In this document: in pieces, positions 33,428 through 44,479 of the stretch | Position numbering within the stretch: the first letter of the stretch is position 1 | How the letters are laid out: every line of letters starts with the position of its first letter | DNA from: Taudactylus pleione | Lineage: Eukaryota > Chordata > Amphibia > Anura > Myobatrachidae | Assembly (NCBI GenBank): GCA_031769625.1 | Contig: JAUIMM010000169.1 | Coordinates: forward strand, 9,234,001 to 9,298,000 | Direction: 5' to 3' | DNA: 64,000 nucleotides | The notes under the pieces: model-generated | What the model was told of the DNA's origin: nothing | The model's input: only the letters and a program-made list of their open reading frames with translations | Databases searched by the model: none | Translations under genes and position numbers: made by a program

Positions 33428-34014
33428 GTACCTGATTCAGACCCGCTCGCTAGGAGGCATTCACTCGTAGCCAGACGATTATCGCATTGTGCACATGCGT
33501 ACGCATCACAGTGCGCATGCGCGGACCAGTGCGAGAGATCGAGAAGCGTTCGCTCATTGAGCATAGACTGCCCAGCAGAGTGAGTGACAGGAGAAGCCAT
33601 TTGTGGGTGGTGACGGGCTGGCTGCTGAAACGGGGGAGTGGAGGTGCGAACGCAGGCGTGCCTGAGCGTCTTAACGCCATTTCAGAGGCGTGCAGAATAC
33701 ATAGACAGTGTCATAGTACATGTCACCTGGCTGGTTTGTACACTGAAGTGCTCGCAGTGCTTGCGGTAGGGTATGGTCAGCCACAAGCGCTGCGATTACA
33801 TCCGATGGTACCGATGGTTGCATACACTTCATGGAGATGACGTGCGCAAGTGGGCGTCTTAAGACAAGCCGTTGGGTGTCTGCATACACAATGTGATCGC
33901 ATGCCAAGACATAGTGGGCGTGCCAATGCCTTGCCGTGCGATCGCTTGCCTTCCCAAATTTGCATACGCATCAAGCGAGCAAACGCATCTAGCGAGCGGG
34001 TCTGAATGAGGTCC
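33428..34014. mobile_element. Harbinger-type MITE in tandem with the previous one, TSD TAT
   Basis: Ends GTACCTGATTCAGACCCGC / GCGGGTCTGAATGAGGTCC. Flanked by TAT (33425-33427, 34015-34017), shared with the element at 32862. Contains several CGCATGCG-type words; non-coding. Confidence 0.8.
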
Positions 34015-34017
34015 TAT

Positions 34018-34892
34018 ATTCCATCCCTACATAAAGGGATGTAGTGTGATTGTCGACATTTGCAAGGTCAACAGTCAGAATGTTGACCCCAGCATGACGA
34101 TAAGTTACTAATCGATGTGCGCATTGTAACCGTGTCGGCCTTACAAGTTAATACATCATGTTTTGCCATCATGTTTACATTTGTAAAGTCGACACCGATA
34201 CAATGCTGCACATCGCATTAGTAACATGTGGGCATGCTCGTTCGACATTATACTGCCCCCCTTCTGGTTGCCGACCCCATGAATTTCAATCAAGTATAAC
34301 TAATACCTACATAAAAATTTAGAATAAAGAATGTTCCACCCTAAATATAACCAACTTAGCCAGGGTAACTAACCTGTCTTTTATTTCCAGATGTTTATTG
34401 TCTCCTAATAGACTCATTGAACAGCATACATTTTGAATAGTAGGTCGACTTGGACCCCTCTATCTTGTACCCATTTCTACTAACATTGGATCTGAATCAA
34501 AGATACTAACCACCACTTCAGTCTTTGGTGATGCTATATCTATTTTCCAAGTAGCTATTGTCAGAGTAATAGTAAGCCTTCACAGCATCCTGTGCCGGCC
34601 ACTTCCCCCAACCACATGACGTAATGATGTCATGTTGAGGTGGTGGGGCTGACAGCACCAGTATGGTCAGCAGTGCCGCTGGAGTATCCTCAGGATGCTC
34701 CTGTGTGCTGTACAGGCTGCCAGCTGCATGTCTGGAGCATCCAATGATTACACTGGCTGCAGGGTGCTGTTCTAGGCACCCTGTTAGCCAGATGCAGGAG
34801 CCGTGCAGCAGGATCGGTGCCGCCCACAGAGCCCCTAGTTACGGCCCTGCCTATTGTAATAAATAATCTTTCACTGTCATTTGAGAATGTTT
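34018..34892. other. TCGACA-rich element, then unclassified DNA
   Basis: 34018-34270 begins GGGATGTAGTGTGATTGTCG and carries mirrored GTCGACATTTGC / TTGTAAAGTCGACACC words, the family also seen at 24370-24660 and in FGG intron 7. 34590-34850 ends CCCCTAGTTACGGCCCTG, like a hAT-type right end. Nothing else recognised. Confidence 0.45.
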
Positions 34893-35065
34893 TAGGTGGA
34901 GATGCATCAAACCTTGGAGAGAAATAAAGTGGGGAAGTTGCTTATAGCAACCAATCGGCTTCTAACTGTCATTTTATAGACTGTGCTAGATAAATGATAG
35001 CTAGAAGCTGATTGGTTGCTATAGGGAAATTCGATACTTTATCTCACTCGAAGGTTTGATACATC
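34893..35065. mobile_element. Palindromic MITE (TGATGCATCAAACCTT family)
   Basis: GATGCATCAAACCTTGGAGAG is mirrored by CTCGAAGGTTTGATACATC. Inner arms carry GCAACCAATCGGCTTCTA and TAGAAGCTGATTGGTTGC. Non-coding fold-back element. Confidence 0.75.
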
Positions 35066-35213
35066 TTGATACATCTAAGCTGTCTTTATTACCCTTTGTA
35101 ATGAGATAATATTACTACTGAAAAAAATGTCTTATTCATCTTCCAGAATATTGTAGTGTTATAGATTTGCCAATATTATTAGCATTTGAAAGTTATCCAG
35201 CTATGGTCTAGAA

Positions 35214-35411
35214 CAGCTGTTCTCAAACTCGGTCCTCAGGACCCCACACAGGTCACATTTTCCAGGTCACCCAGCAGGTGCACAGGTGCATACCTTACTG
35301 ACACATTTTAAAAGATCCACAGGTGGAGATAATTATTTCACTTGTGGCTCTGTGGGGAGACATGGAAAATGTGCACTGTTTGGGTTCCTGAGGACCAAGT
35401 TTGAGAACCTG
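35214..35411. mobile_element. Palindromic MITE with 8-10 bp TSD
   Basis: Starts CAGCTGTTCTCAAACTCGG and ends CCAAGTTTGAGAACCTG. The flanking direct repeat TGGTCTAGAA lies at 35204-35213 and 35412-35421. CAG ends plus an 8-10 bp duplication suggest a hAT relative. Confidence 0.8.
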
Positions 35412-35421
35412 TGGTCTAGAA

Positions 35422-36086
35422 ACTTGTCAATACTAATCTAACAGGGAGAATATTGGGCTGCTGCAGAGCGAATCTTGTGTGCTTTTCTGCACTACGCAAC
35501 CATGGGTGATGCAGAATTGTACGTATCTCAGACGCATCTCTACTTGCGGCTCTGTCGGCATAACCGAGCTGTAAAGGGCCGTTCTCACAAAAGCAAAGTT
35601 CAGAGAGGGCGTGTTAACAAAATTTGGGGCTATACAGAGTTGCCCATACGCGTAAATACATCTGTGTTCATATGGATCTTGTGCAACAGGGAATGGGACG
35701 GTGCCACTGCGCACAGATAATGACTGCTATATAACCAGACGTTAGGTATGAGTGCAAGTCGGCCAACGAAATGCAGACAACCCTCCGTACAAGCAAATAT
35801 AAGCATTTCATACTGTGCACGCAATGCAGGAACACTTACAGCCGACTCGGGTTCAACCCTGCAATGGCCCCTGTACATTTAACCATAAGGAGAACCACAC
35901 CAAGAGTTGCTCTGAGACTAAAATTCCTTCTGTCTTGTCTTGGGTCACACCGGGATAAATATGTGTGTCTATCAAAATGTAGTCTGGCCTGTATAATGTG
36001 AAAAGATTAGAAAATGAGGTATGCTATTCTCAGTGTATGTAGTTCTTAAAATATCCACTAGGTAGAGCTGTGTATTAATGTACTTT
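35422..36086. other. Intergenic DNA, no gene seen
   Basis: Overlapping short frames on both strands at 35433-35878 have no recognisable domain; the sequence has scattered inverted words and may be an old MITE. Confidence 0.5.
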
Positions 36087-36635
36087 GGGCCTGATTCAGA
36101 CCCACTCGCGAGTGGCTGTCCGCTCGCAAGTGGGTCGATGGTCTGCACTGAGCATGCGCACGACGGAGGGAGCTCCGTCGTGCGCATGCGCCAGACACGA
36201 CGAGCGAAGGACTTTCCTTCGCTCGTTGTGTCCGATCAAAGGGGGCGTGCTGTCAATGTTGATTGACAGCACGCCCCCTTTGGTGGGCGTGCCGGGGGCG
36301 TGCCTCCCTGACGGGGGCGTTCCCACGGGAACGCCTCCCGTCAGAAGCCGGCCCACTGACATCACTAGTGATGTCAGTGGGAGTGATTTTGGCTCTGATA
36401 GAGCCAAAATCACTCCGGAGCTTGCGGTTGAAAACCTCAACCGCAGGCTCCGGCTCGCAATTTCGATGGTCGCGATGGTCACGACCATCGCGGCCATCAA
36501 AATGCACGCTCGTATAGCCTGTGGGTGGTGACCCACAGCTATACGAGCGTCCAGGAGGACGCTCCATGAAAATGGAGCCCGGCCCTCATTCAGAGCGTGC
36601 GCTCTGCTCAGAGCGTACGGCTCTGAATGAGGGCC
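36087..36635. mobile_element. Harbinger-type MITE, 549 bp, TSD TTT, inverse twin of 17665
   Basis: Ends GGGCCTGATTCAGACCC / CTCTGAATGAGGGCC with duplication TTT (36084-36086, 36636-36638). Reads as the near-identical reverse complement of 17665-18213, with exactly the same length. Low divergence implies recent activity of this subfamily. Confidence 0.92.
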
Positions 36636-36638
36636 TTT

Positions 36639-37880
36639 ATTCTCTACTAACTTCAGAACTTTTTTTCTGGTTTTGTTTTTAGTTGGTTTATCTTATCTTA
36701 AATTCCATTAGCAATAATATTAATTTCTCCTTGCGTGATAAACTGTATAGCAGTGAAATTATGCAGACATGTTATAATTTTCATAAACATATATAAGGTG
36801 CTGTGTGTTTTAGGGGCATATACGTTACACAACAATAAACTTTTTCCTTCCATGTAGCAATGAACTATTACATAATGAGATAAGGATCAATGATTTTAGT
36901 AAGTTTTATCTCTTTTTAACTTTAATGCTACTTCCAGGATTGGAATCAAATAAAGCAAGAAATATAAAGTTTTTTCTTTAATATAGTGTATTATACCTAC
37001 TCCTAATGTACAGTACCACCACACTGCATGTATGTAAGCTCCGCCATGCTGGGCGCTAGAATGGTGAAATTAAATATTTGACCAACTTTTTTTTACATTG
37101 AGAAAACTGGTATAATGTCTGATAGTTATTAAACTTGCCCATAAAATACACCATCTTGCACACTGTGACCATGATGTATGTACCAAACAAGAAACCTATA
37201 TTCATTCACATTTTCTTAATTTAACTTCCTCCATCCATATATGAAAACTGCTAAAGTCACACCTACTGATACAGAGCAACATGCTTGTAAGTAAGTGTAT
37301 TGAAACGGTTTATTTAAACCCACTTTTTGCATGTTCCCCAAAACAGCAATGATTTTTGTTTCTAACTAGAGGAAAATTTATGCTTTAAGCTATTTAAACC
37401 AGTTAGCAACTAATACCAATACATGTGTTAAGTAATTTATACATAAAACAATAAATCTACATAAAATAGTCCTTGTATCTCATAGGTTTCATTAGAGAAC
37501 TAACTAGGTTGAAAAATATAAGAACAACAAAGATCATTGCACCCTGTAATCAGAAAATAAACAGGACAAAAGTCAAAACTCCTACAGTATTTATCTTAAA
37601 CTTGACGATAATCTGATTAGAATTAGTGGTGCCTCCTATGTTTCCCTAAAAGTTCTGCACAGGATCAGTAGAGGGATTCAGGGGCATAAAGGGCTGGTGC
37701 TATCATTGGGTGAACCAAGACGGGTGCTCAGGGCACTAGTTGTTTGGGGCATTATGTCACATATCCAGTGTTTTTATGCCTATGCTGACACGGAAGATTG
37801 GCATCCGGCAGTTTTCTATCTGTAAAGGTGTCATCTTCTGCTCTTTAGTGTCTGTAATATGCTTGTAGTGTGGGGATGAG
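36639..37880. other. AT-rich intergenic DNA, no gene seen
   Basis: No open frame of note, no clear repeat structure and no RNA gene recognised. Confidence 0.55.
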
Positions 37881-37888
37881 CTACGGTT

Positions 37889-38290
37889 AGGGCCATAACT
37901 AGGGTGGTGCGACATGTGCCATGGCACAGGACACCACAGGGCAGGGGGTGCGGTTTGGGCCTGTCAATTTTCTGTATATAATCATTCTCACTTGTAGCTT
38001 CCTCTTCTTTTATCCCCAACATCTCCTGGCTGCCCCTCTCTCCTCCCTGGAGAGCTCCCCCTCCATCTGGCCACCTCCCCAAGCACTTTCATTCATCTTC
38101 TTTTATTTACACACACATTTCAAAATACTGTCATACCCGGGACTCAAACCTATCACCTCTCACATGGCAGTCAGACACTTTACATATGGAGCTATCTGCC
38201 CCACAATTTCTGATGGCAGCCTCATGAAAAACAGGGGGGCCCACTGCTCTTTCTTGCCCAGGGCACCAAAAAGTCTAGTTACGGCTCTGG
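37889..38290. mobile_element. hAT-type element carrying a tRNA-derived SINE
   Basis: Ends AGGGCCATAACTAGGGTG and CTAGTTACGGCTCTGG are inverted. The 8-bp flanks CTACGGTT / CTACAGTC agree at six of eight positions. The right end matches the remnant near 1350-1372. A SINE-like segment lies in the middle. Confidence 0.6.
38128..38201 (-). repeat. tRNA-derived SINE head
   Basis: On the minus strand GGGGCAGATAGCTCCATATG and GGTTTGAGTCCCGGGT occupy A-box and B-box positions of a tRNA-like promoter. The anticodon stem does not pair well, so this is a tRNA-derived retroposon relic rather than a tRNA gene. Confidence 0.4.
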
Positions 38291-38449
38291 CTACAGTCAC
38301 TATCTAACAACCCAGTACTGTAGTCCCTGTCTGAGGAGAAAATGGAGGAGTGGGTGCCATACCAAGGGGCTATTGGTGCTGCCTTAGAGAAAAGCAAAGG
38401 CTTCTCTATTCATTTTCATGGGGAAGCCTAACAAGTGTCTAATAGGGGA

Positions 38450-38940
38450 TGCAATAAGATGCCAGCGGACGGGTTGCCGGACATCGGTATACCAACACCG
38501 AATCCCGACACATGTCAGGATGCCGACACCGCAATCCTGAAGGGATCAATATACTGACGTCGGCATCCCGAACACCAGCATCCCGAAGGTAAGTATACTA
38601 GCTTTAGCCCAGGGATGGGGGGGTTAGGATTAGGGACCTCTCAGGGTGGGTTAGACGCCACTGGGGGGAGATTATGGTGAGGCAATACCCCAGGAAAGTT
38701 AGGTTTAGGGTGCGGGAAGAAGGGGGTTGGGGTTAGGCACTACCAGGGGGAAGGTTAGGGTTAGGCACCACCGGGGAGAGGTTAGGGTTAGGCACCACCG
38801 GGGAAGGTTAGGGATAGTGGGGGAGAGGGGGAAGGTTTGAGTACTTATCGGCCCCTGTTGGGATATTGAAAATCGAGATGCCGCTGTCGGTGTTCTGACT
38901 GCTGGCATCCCGTCCAGCGGTATATCATACCGATTCTGTC
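38450..38940. mobile_element. DNA element with GGGTTAGG-rich interior
   Basis: Outer words GATGCCAGCGGACGGGTTGC and CTGGCATCCCGTCCAGCGG are inverted. The interior 38610-38830 is rich in GGTTAGGGTTAGGCACCACC-type words. Comparable in content to 27093-27490. Superfamily undetermined. Confidence 0.5.
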
Positions 38941-39753
38941 AAATAGCATAGCAGCTGCCATACATTTCATTGTATCTTGTGCCTGAAAACCAGAGGGAGG
39001 GAATATGTGTAAGTAAGTGGGAACTGTCAATGCAACCTTTCAAATCAATTATTTGGTGCATATAGTTAAATATTCTTGGTAGCTCTCATTACCTCAGGAT
39101 TCAAGTTCTTTTCCTCACAAATTATATATCTCACCCCTATGGCTGATGTTTAAGCAAAATAAAAGCATTTGAAAATCACTACTCTTGGGGTTGTATGTTA
39201 TTGGTATATTGGAGGTCCAATTTTGTTTAACCTATGTATCAACATGGGCAATAAATCATATCTTCTAACTTTCTTGATTTAGGCTGGAAAGTTCCAATTC
39301 TAGGGCTTTGTCCCACTATTCCGATAGCTGAAACTTTTGTATCTACTGCTGGGAATGTTGGGATGTATGTCTGTCCATGCACATCTACCACAGGCTTCAT
39401 GAAGGCCCCAGTTTAAGGGAGTGAGACCCATGCCCCCTTTTAGTGCTCACAGCAATCAACTCTCGATTAAACTAATTGTGTTGCTAAGTGATGATCAAAA
39501 GCAAGCCTCGCCTACCAGTTTCCTAGGGCGAGCACCTTGCCATGGGTTATTATTTGATTATTATTATTATTATTACTATTATTATCAATTATCTATAGTC
39601 TGCATCAAGTTTCACAGCACAGAGCAATGATACATACCAGGTAGACACAGTAACAAAATCAAAATGACAGGGTAACTAGCATAATTATGCCTAAGCATAA
39701 TAACATATAATCGCACAAATGTAGTGGCATAGTTACACGAGCTATAGAGGGTA
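38941..39753. other. AT-rich intergenic DNA, no gene seen
   Basis: Contains a TTA microsatellite (39556-39585); nothing else recognised. Confidence 0.55.
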
Positions 39754-39758
39754 GGTTG

Positions 39759-39989
39759 TGTTTTGTTTGCATGCTTGTATATGCATTCATATGGACACTG
39801 ATGCATGGGTTTCAACTGCTATACTCTTTATTCAGCCATTTTCAAACTATAGACATACTGTACACAAGACTACACACCCTTCCCAGCATTCCCCTTGGTC
39901 CTAGGGACCATCACTGAAGATCCAGGCTTTCACATACCAGTTAGGGAGTGTCTACAAACATTAGGCATATCTAATGCAATAACATCACA
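39759..39989 (-). repeat. 3' LTR of the retrotransposon
   Basis: Begins TGTTTTGTTTGCATGCTTG and ends CTAATGCAATAACATCACA. Matches the other LTR with a handful of differences over 231 bp, so the insertion is fairly young. Confidence 0.9.
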
Positions 39990-39994
39990 TCCTC

Positions 39995-40570
39995 TTTTCT
40001 TTAAAGATAAGCCCTGTATCCTTCAGTGCAACAATTCAACAATGTAATATGTTCAAAAATCATGTGTATTGTTTTGTAGTATACTTCTGGAGCGGACAGT
40101 ATCCCATATGGTAGTCGAAGAAATCTGTATCGACCTTCTGGTGTATTAAGTGTAGACCGCTTTGATCTGGTTTCATCTAGCTTCATTTGCCAGAATCCTG
40201 AAGATGCGTCCAATTTACTGAACCATTTTGCTCCCGCAAATTGCGACATGATTTCATCTCTGGTTGGTAATTTGAAATATTCTCTTTTAATAGCTTTGTT
40301 TAAATCTCTTGGATCTAGACATATTCTGAGTTGTCAATTTTTCTTTTCCACAATTACTAAGGCGCTCACCCATTCAGTAGGCTCATCAACTTTTTCTATC
40401 ACACCCAAAGCTTCCATGCGGCTTAACTCTTTTTGTAGTTCTTCTCTCAATGCAAATGGCACTTTTCTACAGGGGTGTATCACTGGAGGAACTTGAGTGT
40501 TTATATTTATCTTATGCTCACCAGGCGGACAACCTAAGCCTTCAAATACGTCACTGTATTCTGTAAACAC
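39995..40570 (-). pseudogene. Truncated reverse transcriptase (N-terminal part)
   Basis: Minus-strand frames read HPCRKVPFALREELQ..., ALGVIEKVDEPTEW, then (after a frameshift near 40340) LRICLDPRDLNKAIKREYF and WFSKLDASSGFWQMKLDE, up to the RFLRLPYGILSAPE region. This is the fingers/palm start of a Ty3/gypsy-type reverse transcriptase with its first catalytic motif (KLDASSGFWQ). The sequence stops before the second catalytic aspartate motif and runs straight into the polypurine tract, so the domain is dead. No integrase remains. Confidence 0.88.
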
Positions 40571-40644
40571 TGATTTGCACTTATCTTTACTTGTGATGTC
40601 ACCATAAAAACTTTCTTTATCAAGTTGTTTCTCACAGGAACTTA

Positions 40645-41156
40645 GGGCCTGATTCAGACGCGCTCACAAGCGCTATGCACTCACAAGCGGGTCGATGGCC
40701 GGGCAGTACGCACGCGAGCCCCGGAGCGAGCGAGAATTCACTCGCTTCGGCGCTTGCATCCAAGATGGGCGGCTGTCGATGTTGATCGACAGCTCGCCCT
40801 GTTTTGGAGGCAGGCAGGGGGGGTGGCTGGCCAGACAGAGGTGTTCCCGAAGGAACGACCTGCTGTTTGGGGGCGGCCCCACTGACATCACTCGTGATGT
40901 CAGGGGTGAGCTTCCGGCTCTATTAGAGCCGAAAGCTCACTGGGGCTTGCGGGAATGAGACCGTACCACAAGGGTCTCGTCGCAAGCCCGATAGTCACGA
41001 TGGTTGCGACCATCGCGACCATCACCTGGCCGCTCGCAAAAGCTGTGGGTGATCACCCACAGCTATGCGAGCGACCAGGAGGCCAGTTTTAAAAAAAGCT
41101 GTCGCCCTGATTCAGAGCGAGCGCTCGCTTTTTGTGAGCGGCTCTAAATCAGGCCC
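40645..41156. mobile_element. Harbinger-type MITE inside the retrotransposon, TSD TTA
   Basis: Ends GGGCCTGATTCAGACGCGC / GCTCTAAATCAGGCCC with duplication TTA (40642-40644, 41157-41159). It lies between the protease and reverse-transcriptase remnants, so it is younger than the retrotransposon. Confidence 0.88.
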
Positions 41157-41295
41157 TTAGTCCTAAGATTGGTTGCACATCTCTATCCACAATCAGTAGA
41201 GAGGTTTTAAACTTTTGTATTTCAGTGTCACTAGGCATTTACCTTTTACAGGAATTTTCTCACCAGTATAGCCTGTAACTTTCACATTGGCTGGA

Positions 41296-41640
41296 TTAAT
41301 TTTTTGGTTTTAATCTAAAAGTTTTATAGTCTTGAAAAGATATTAGATTAACCTGTGCACCTGTATCAAGCTTAAAGGGAATGACAATCTCATTCACTGT
41401 TAAAGATACAATCCATTCCTTCTTATCTGCACTGCACAGTTCAATGGAATCCACAAAAAGCTCTTCAGTCTCAGTTTGTGTAACAGTGTGCACTGTGTTT
41501 GCTTCACTTTTGGTTTTACAGCATTTGGCAAAGTGATTCCTTCTAACACATATCATGCAGGTTTTACCATAAGCTGGGCACATTTTAGGATTGTGATTAT
41601 TTCCACATCTATTACACATTTCTCTGTTAGTCTGTGACTT
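41296..41640 (-). pseudogene. Zinc-knuckle and aspartic protease part of gag-pol
   Basis: Minus-strand frame with two CCHC-like knuckles (CNRCGNNHNPKMC and CMICVRRNHFAKC), followed ~60 residues later by the protease motif LDTGAQVNLIS. The order knuckle-protease matches Ty3/gypsy polyproteins. The frame is broken from the upstream gag segment and from reverse transcriptase. Confidence 0.85.
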
Positions 41641-41776
41641 ATACTACTTCATTTTAGAGAATGGTGTTCTGTTTGGTTCTGTTTTCTTCACAACGTGTAC
41701 AGCACCATCAGTTACCTTGTGTAGGGTTTTAGCTTGAATCTTTGTCATTTCTGCAGATCTACACATATTCACTGCC

Positions 41777-42136
41777 TTATTTAGTGTTAAATCTTGCTCT
41801 CTCAGCAATAGATCTCAGTCCATTATCAGGTATTCCACATACAATACGATCTCTACTCAGTGAATCCTTTAAATCACCAAACTCACAGTAGTCTTCAAAC
41901 TTTTGCATTATAGAGTTTAAAACCATATTCTGCCCTTCAGCAAACTGAAAACTATTATAAATGTCCAGCACATCCTCTCCTATCACTTGGAGGAAAATGG
42001 ATGCCTTGGTTTTATCTTCCTCATTATCTGCTCCACATGCAGTAAGGTAAATATTAAACCTTTGTTTCAATCTTTTCCAGTTTTCAGACAAGTTACCAGA
42101 CATTTGCATGCCTGTTGGAGGAGACAGCTTATCCAT
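41777..42136 (-). pseudogene. Gag N-terminal part of the retrotransposon
   Basis: Minus-strand 119-codon frame starting MDKLSPPTGMQMSGNL, with the ENWKRLKQRFNIYLTACG and DVLDIYNSFQF segments typical of gypsy-like capsid proteins. It begins ~125 bp inside the 5' LTR, as expected for gag. Continuity with the zinc-knuckle part is lost to a frameshift near 41780. Confidence 0.8.
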
Positions 42137-42260
42137 TGCTACTCACAGTTTGATGTGACAAGAGCACAAGGCACTGAGTATCACAGCTTTGCAGACTTTT
42201 GCAGGATCATCTCACACTCTAAGCACTAGCAGAGTCCTTTTTACACTTCTCCTGACACCA

Positions 42261-43284
42261 TGTTTTGTTTGCATGCTTGTATATGCATTCATATGGATAC
42301 TGATGCATGGGTTTCAACTGCTATGCTCTATATTCAGCCATTTGCAAACTATAGACATACTGTACACTAGGGATGGACATCGATGGTTGATGTTTGCCAA
42401 CCATCGATGTTTTTCTTCCGATGTTAGTGTTTCCAATGTTTGCTGCAATCGAATGGTAATCATTCAATGGTGTTGCGATGGTGGCTTCTTTTCTTTAAAT
42501 ATTAAAAGTTCTGCCTCCCCTGGCTGCTGTATGCTGTGTCTCTGCCTCTGATAACCTTCCTGGCTCATGTTGCTGGGATCGTTGGAGGCTGTCTCTCACT
42601 GCCTCAAACCTGGCCCTCAGTCCCTCCCCTCCCCCCCTCTCTGTTAGCTCTGATTGGCTCTCTGAGACAGTGAGAGCCAATCAGTGTGCAGCCCTGGCCC
42701 TGAAGCAGCAGTCTCACAAACAAATACACACACACACACACACACAAGGAGTGACAGGACAGCTAACAACGTTTACACCAGCAGATGGGAGAGTGATGTC
42801 TCTACTGGTGCTGTAATAGGTTCCTTTTCTTTGTGTTACAAGTATATTTTATACATGTTTTTAGACTCCAGTTTTTTGTTGCTTTAAGTGCCCACAGCAG
42901 CAGCGTGGCAGTGACAGTGTTTCTCATTCTCCTCCTAGTCCTCAGTCAGCTCTGCCTTCTTGCCTTGCCTGTTTTTTTTTTTTTGTTGCTTCGTTTCCGA
43001 TCCCCTCCCCTAACCACGTCCCTTTACTATTCATATGAATAGTTTTTACCGTTGAATGCTTTTGATGCGATGGTTAGTTACCATTGCATCTAAAGATTCC
43101 ATGGTGGAAGCACAGCCATCATATGATGGTGGGCTTCCGATGTCCATCCCTACTGTACACAAGACTACACCCCCTTCCCAGCATTCCCCATGGTCCTAGG
43201 GACCGTCACTGAAGATCCAGGCTTTCACATACAAGATAGGGAGTGTCTACAAACATTAGGCATATCTAATGCAATAACATCACA
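42261..43284 (-). repeat. 5' LTR, split by a hAT insertion
   Basis: LTR sequence 42261-42367 continues at 43161-43284, apart from the inserted element and its duplicated 8 bp. Together these make 231 bp, exactly the length of the other LTR. Confidence 0.9.
42368..43152. mobile_element. hAT-type element in the 5' LTR, TSD CTGTACAC
   Basis: Ends TAGGGATGGACATCGATGG and CGATGTCCATCCCTA, with a perfect 8-bp duplication CTGTACAC (42360-42367, 43153-43160). 785 bp, non-coding. It contains a CA microsatellite and palindromic CCATCGATG-like words. The 8-bp duplication assigns it to hAT-like elements. Confidence 0.9.
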
Positions 43285-43289
43285 GGTTG

Positions 43290-44062
43290 AGACAAGAGAA
43301 AGGAGGGCCCTGCAGGGCTGGTGTGACCCTATTTAAGTTGGTTGTTCAGAAAAACAAAAAATGAACACATGTGTGGGCGGGTTAGTGGCGGCCGGTCGAC
43401 GCATGTGCGGCACCTTGTCACTGTACTTTTTCCGAAAAACAGTTATCAGGCTGCGGACAGGATTCGCAGGGACAGAGCTTTATCGCAAGCTCTGTCCCTG
43501 CAAGGGATTTTTAATAAATCCCTGTGATATTGCCTGAATATCACACTACAACTGCATGTTAAATGCGGATTGTAGTAAATAGAGCCCATAATGATAAATG
43601 CCAACATTCTAAACTCATTTTTAATAAGACTTTATTGCTGGTCAGGTGCATGTAAGAGCATTATGCGTGTGAATGCCATCGTGACACATAGTGTCAGTGC
43701 ATAGATTGCTACTTTGCAGCATTGGAACCTTGGACAAAAATTGGAAGACACAAAACCCTGTTCTTGGTCCATGTCACAACACATCCAATGCACACAAACC
43801 CCAACCCAATCCGAATAATCGCACCTGCTTTCTGACTAAATGTACCCACTTTCAGGTGAAACATTCTGCACTTCCCAGTAAGTCCCTAACCTGTCTGAAA
43901 GCTGTACGGTTGGGAAGTATGGCTGGTTAGAGCACTGTTACAGGGAGATGTATACTTTCCAAAGAGCACAGAATGTACTTAATACAGTAAATAATAGCTA
44001 AAATCTGATTGGTTGCTATGGGTGACTTCTCCACGTGTCCCCTTTGAGAAAGTTTGATATAC
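43290..44062. other. Intergenic DNA with a MITE fragment
   Basis: 43990-44060 contains ATAGCTAAAATCTGATTGG and TTGCTATGGGTGACTTCTCC, half of the palindromic family seen at 18488. The rest is unrecognised. Confidence 0.5.
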
Positions 44063-44070
44063 ACTATATG

Positions 44071-44471
44071 CAGGGGTGCCGAGAGGGGGGGGAGCGGGTA
44101 TTATTTACCCGGGCCCAGGCTTCCTGAGGGGCCCAGCGGGGGCCCAGGTCCGGCGCCGCTCCCTTCTCCCTTCCTCACAGCAGCCCAACACACAGCATGT
44201 AATGAGCTGCAGTGGGAGACTGCTCGTGGCTTCTGAGCAGCAGCCACAGCAGTCTCCTATGCCTGCGGGGGGAGCGATCACACTGATCGTGCCCTCCCTG
44301 GCTTTGTGCTGGGCTGAGGTGCTCACAGCGCCCCCCTCCCCAGTGCACAGTGCCGTTTCGCGGAGCTGAAAAAGTGTGTTTTTCTTTTGCTAAAGGGGGT
44401 GTGGCCACACCTCTCTCAATTAGGCCATGCCCCCTCTTCACCTGGGCCCGACAGGGCTCTCTGCGCCCCTG
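44071..44471. mobile_element. hAT-type element, GC-rich
   Basis: Ends CAGGGGTGCCGAGAGGGG and CTCTCTGCGCCCCTG are inverted. The 8-bp flanks ACTATATG / AGTGTATG match at six positions. Open frames on both strands across it are uninformative. Confidence 0.65.
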
Positions 44472-44479
44472 AGTGTATG

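Larger units (their letters stand above)
39759..43284 (-). mobile_element. Internally deleted Ty3/gypsy-like LTR retrotransposon, TSD GGTTG
   Basis: Two 231-bp LTRs (TG...CA): the 3' LTR at 39759-39989 and the 5' LTR at 42261-43284, which is split by a 793-bp insertion. Target duplication GGTTG lies at 39754-39758 and 43285-43289. Read on the minus strand, TGGTGTCAGGAGAAG just inside the 5' LTR suits a primer-binding site, and AAAGAAAAGAGGA just before the 3' LTR is a polypurine tract. Gag, zinc-knuckle/protease and the start of reverse transcriptase follow in order. The rest of reverse transcriptase, RNase H and integrase are deleted, and frames are interrupted. It cannot be autonomous. Confidence 0.9.

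Noticed and set aside
38128..38201. tRNA gene
   Set aside because: A- and B-box-like words are present but the anticodon stem does not pair; it fits a SINE relic inside a hAT element.
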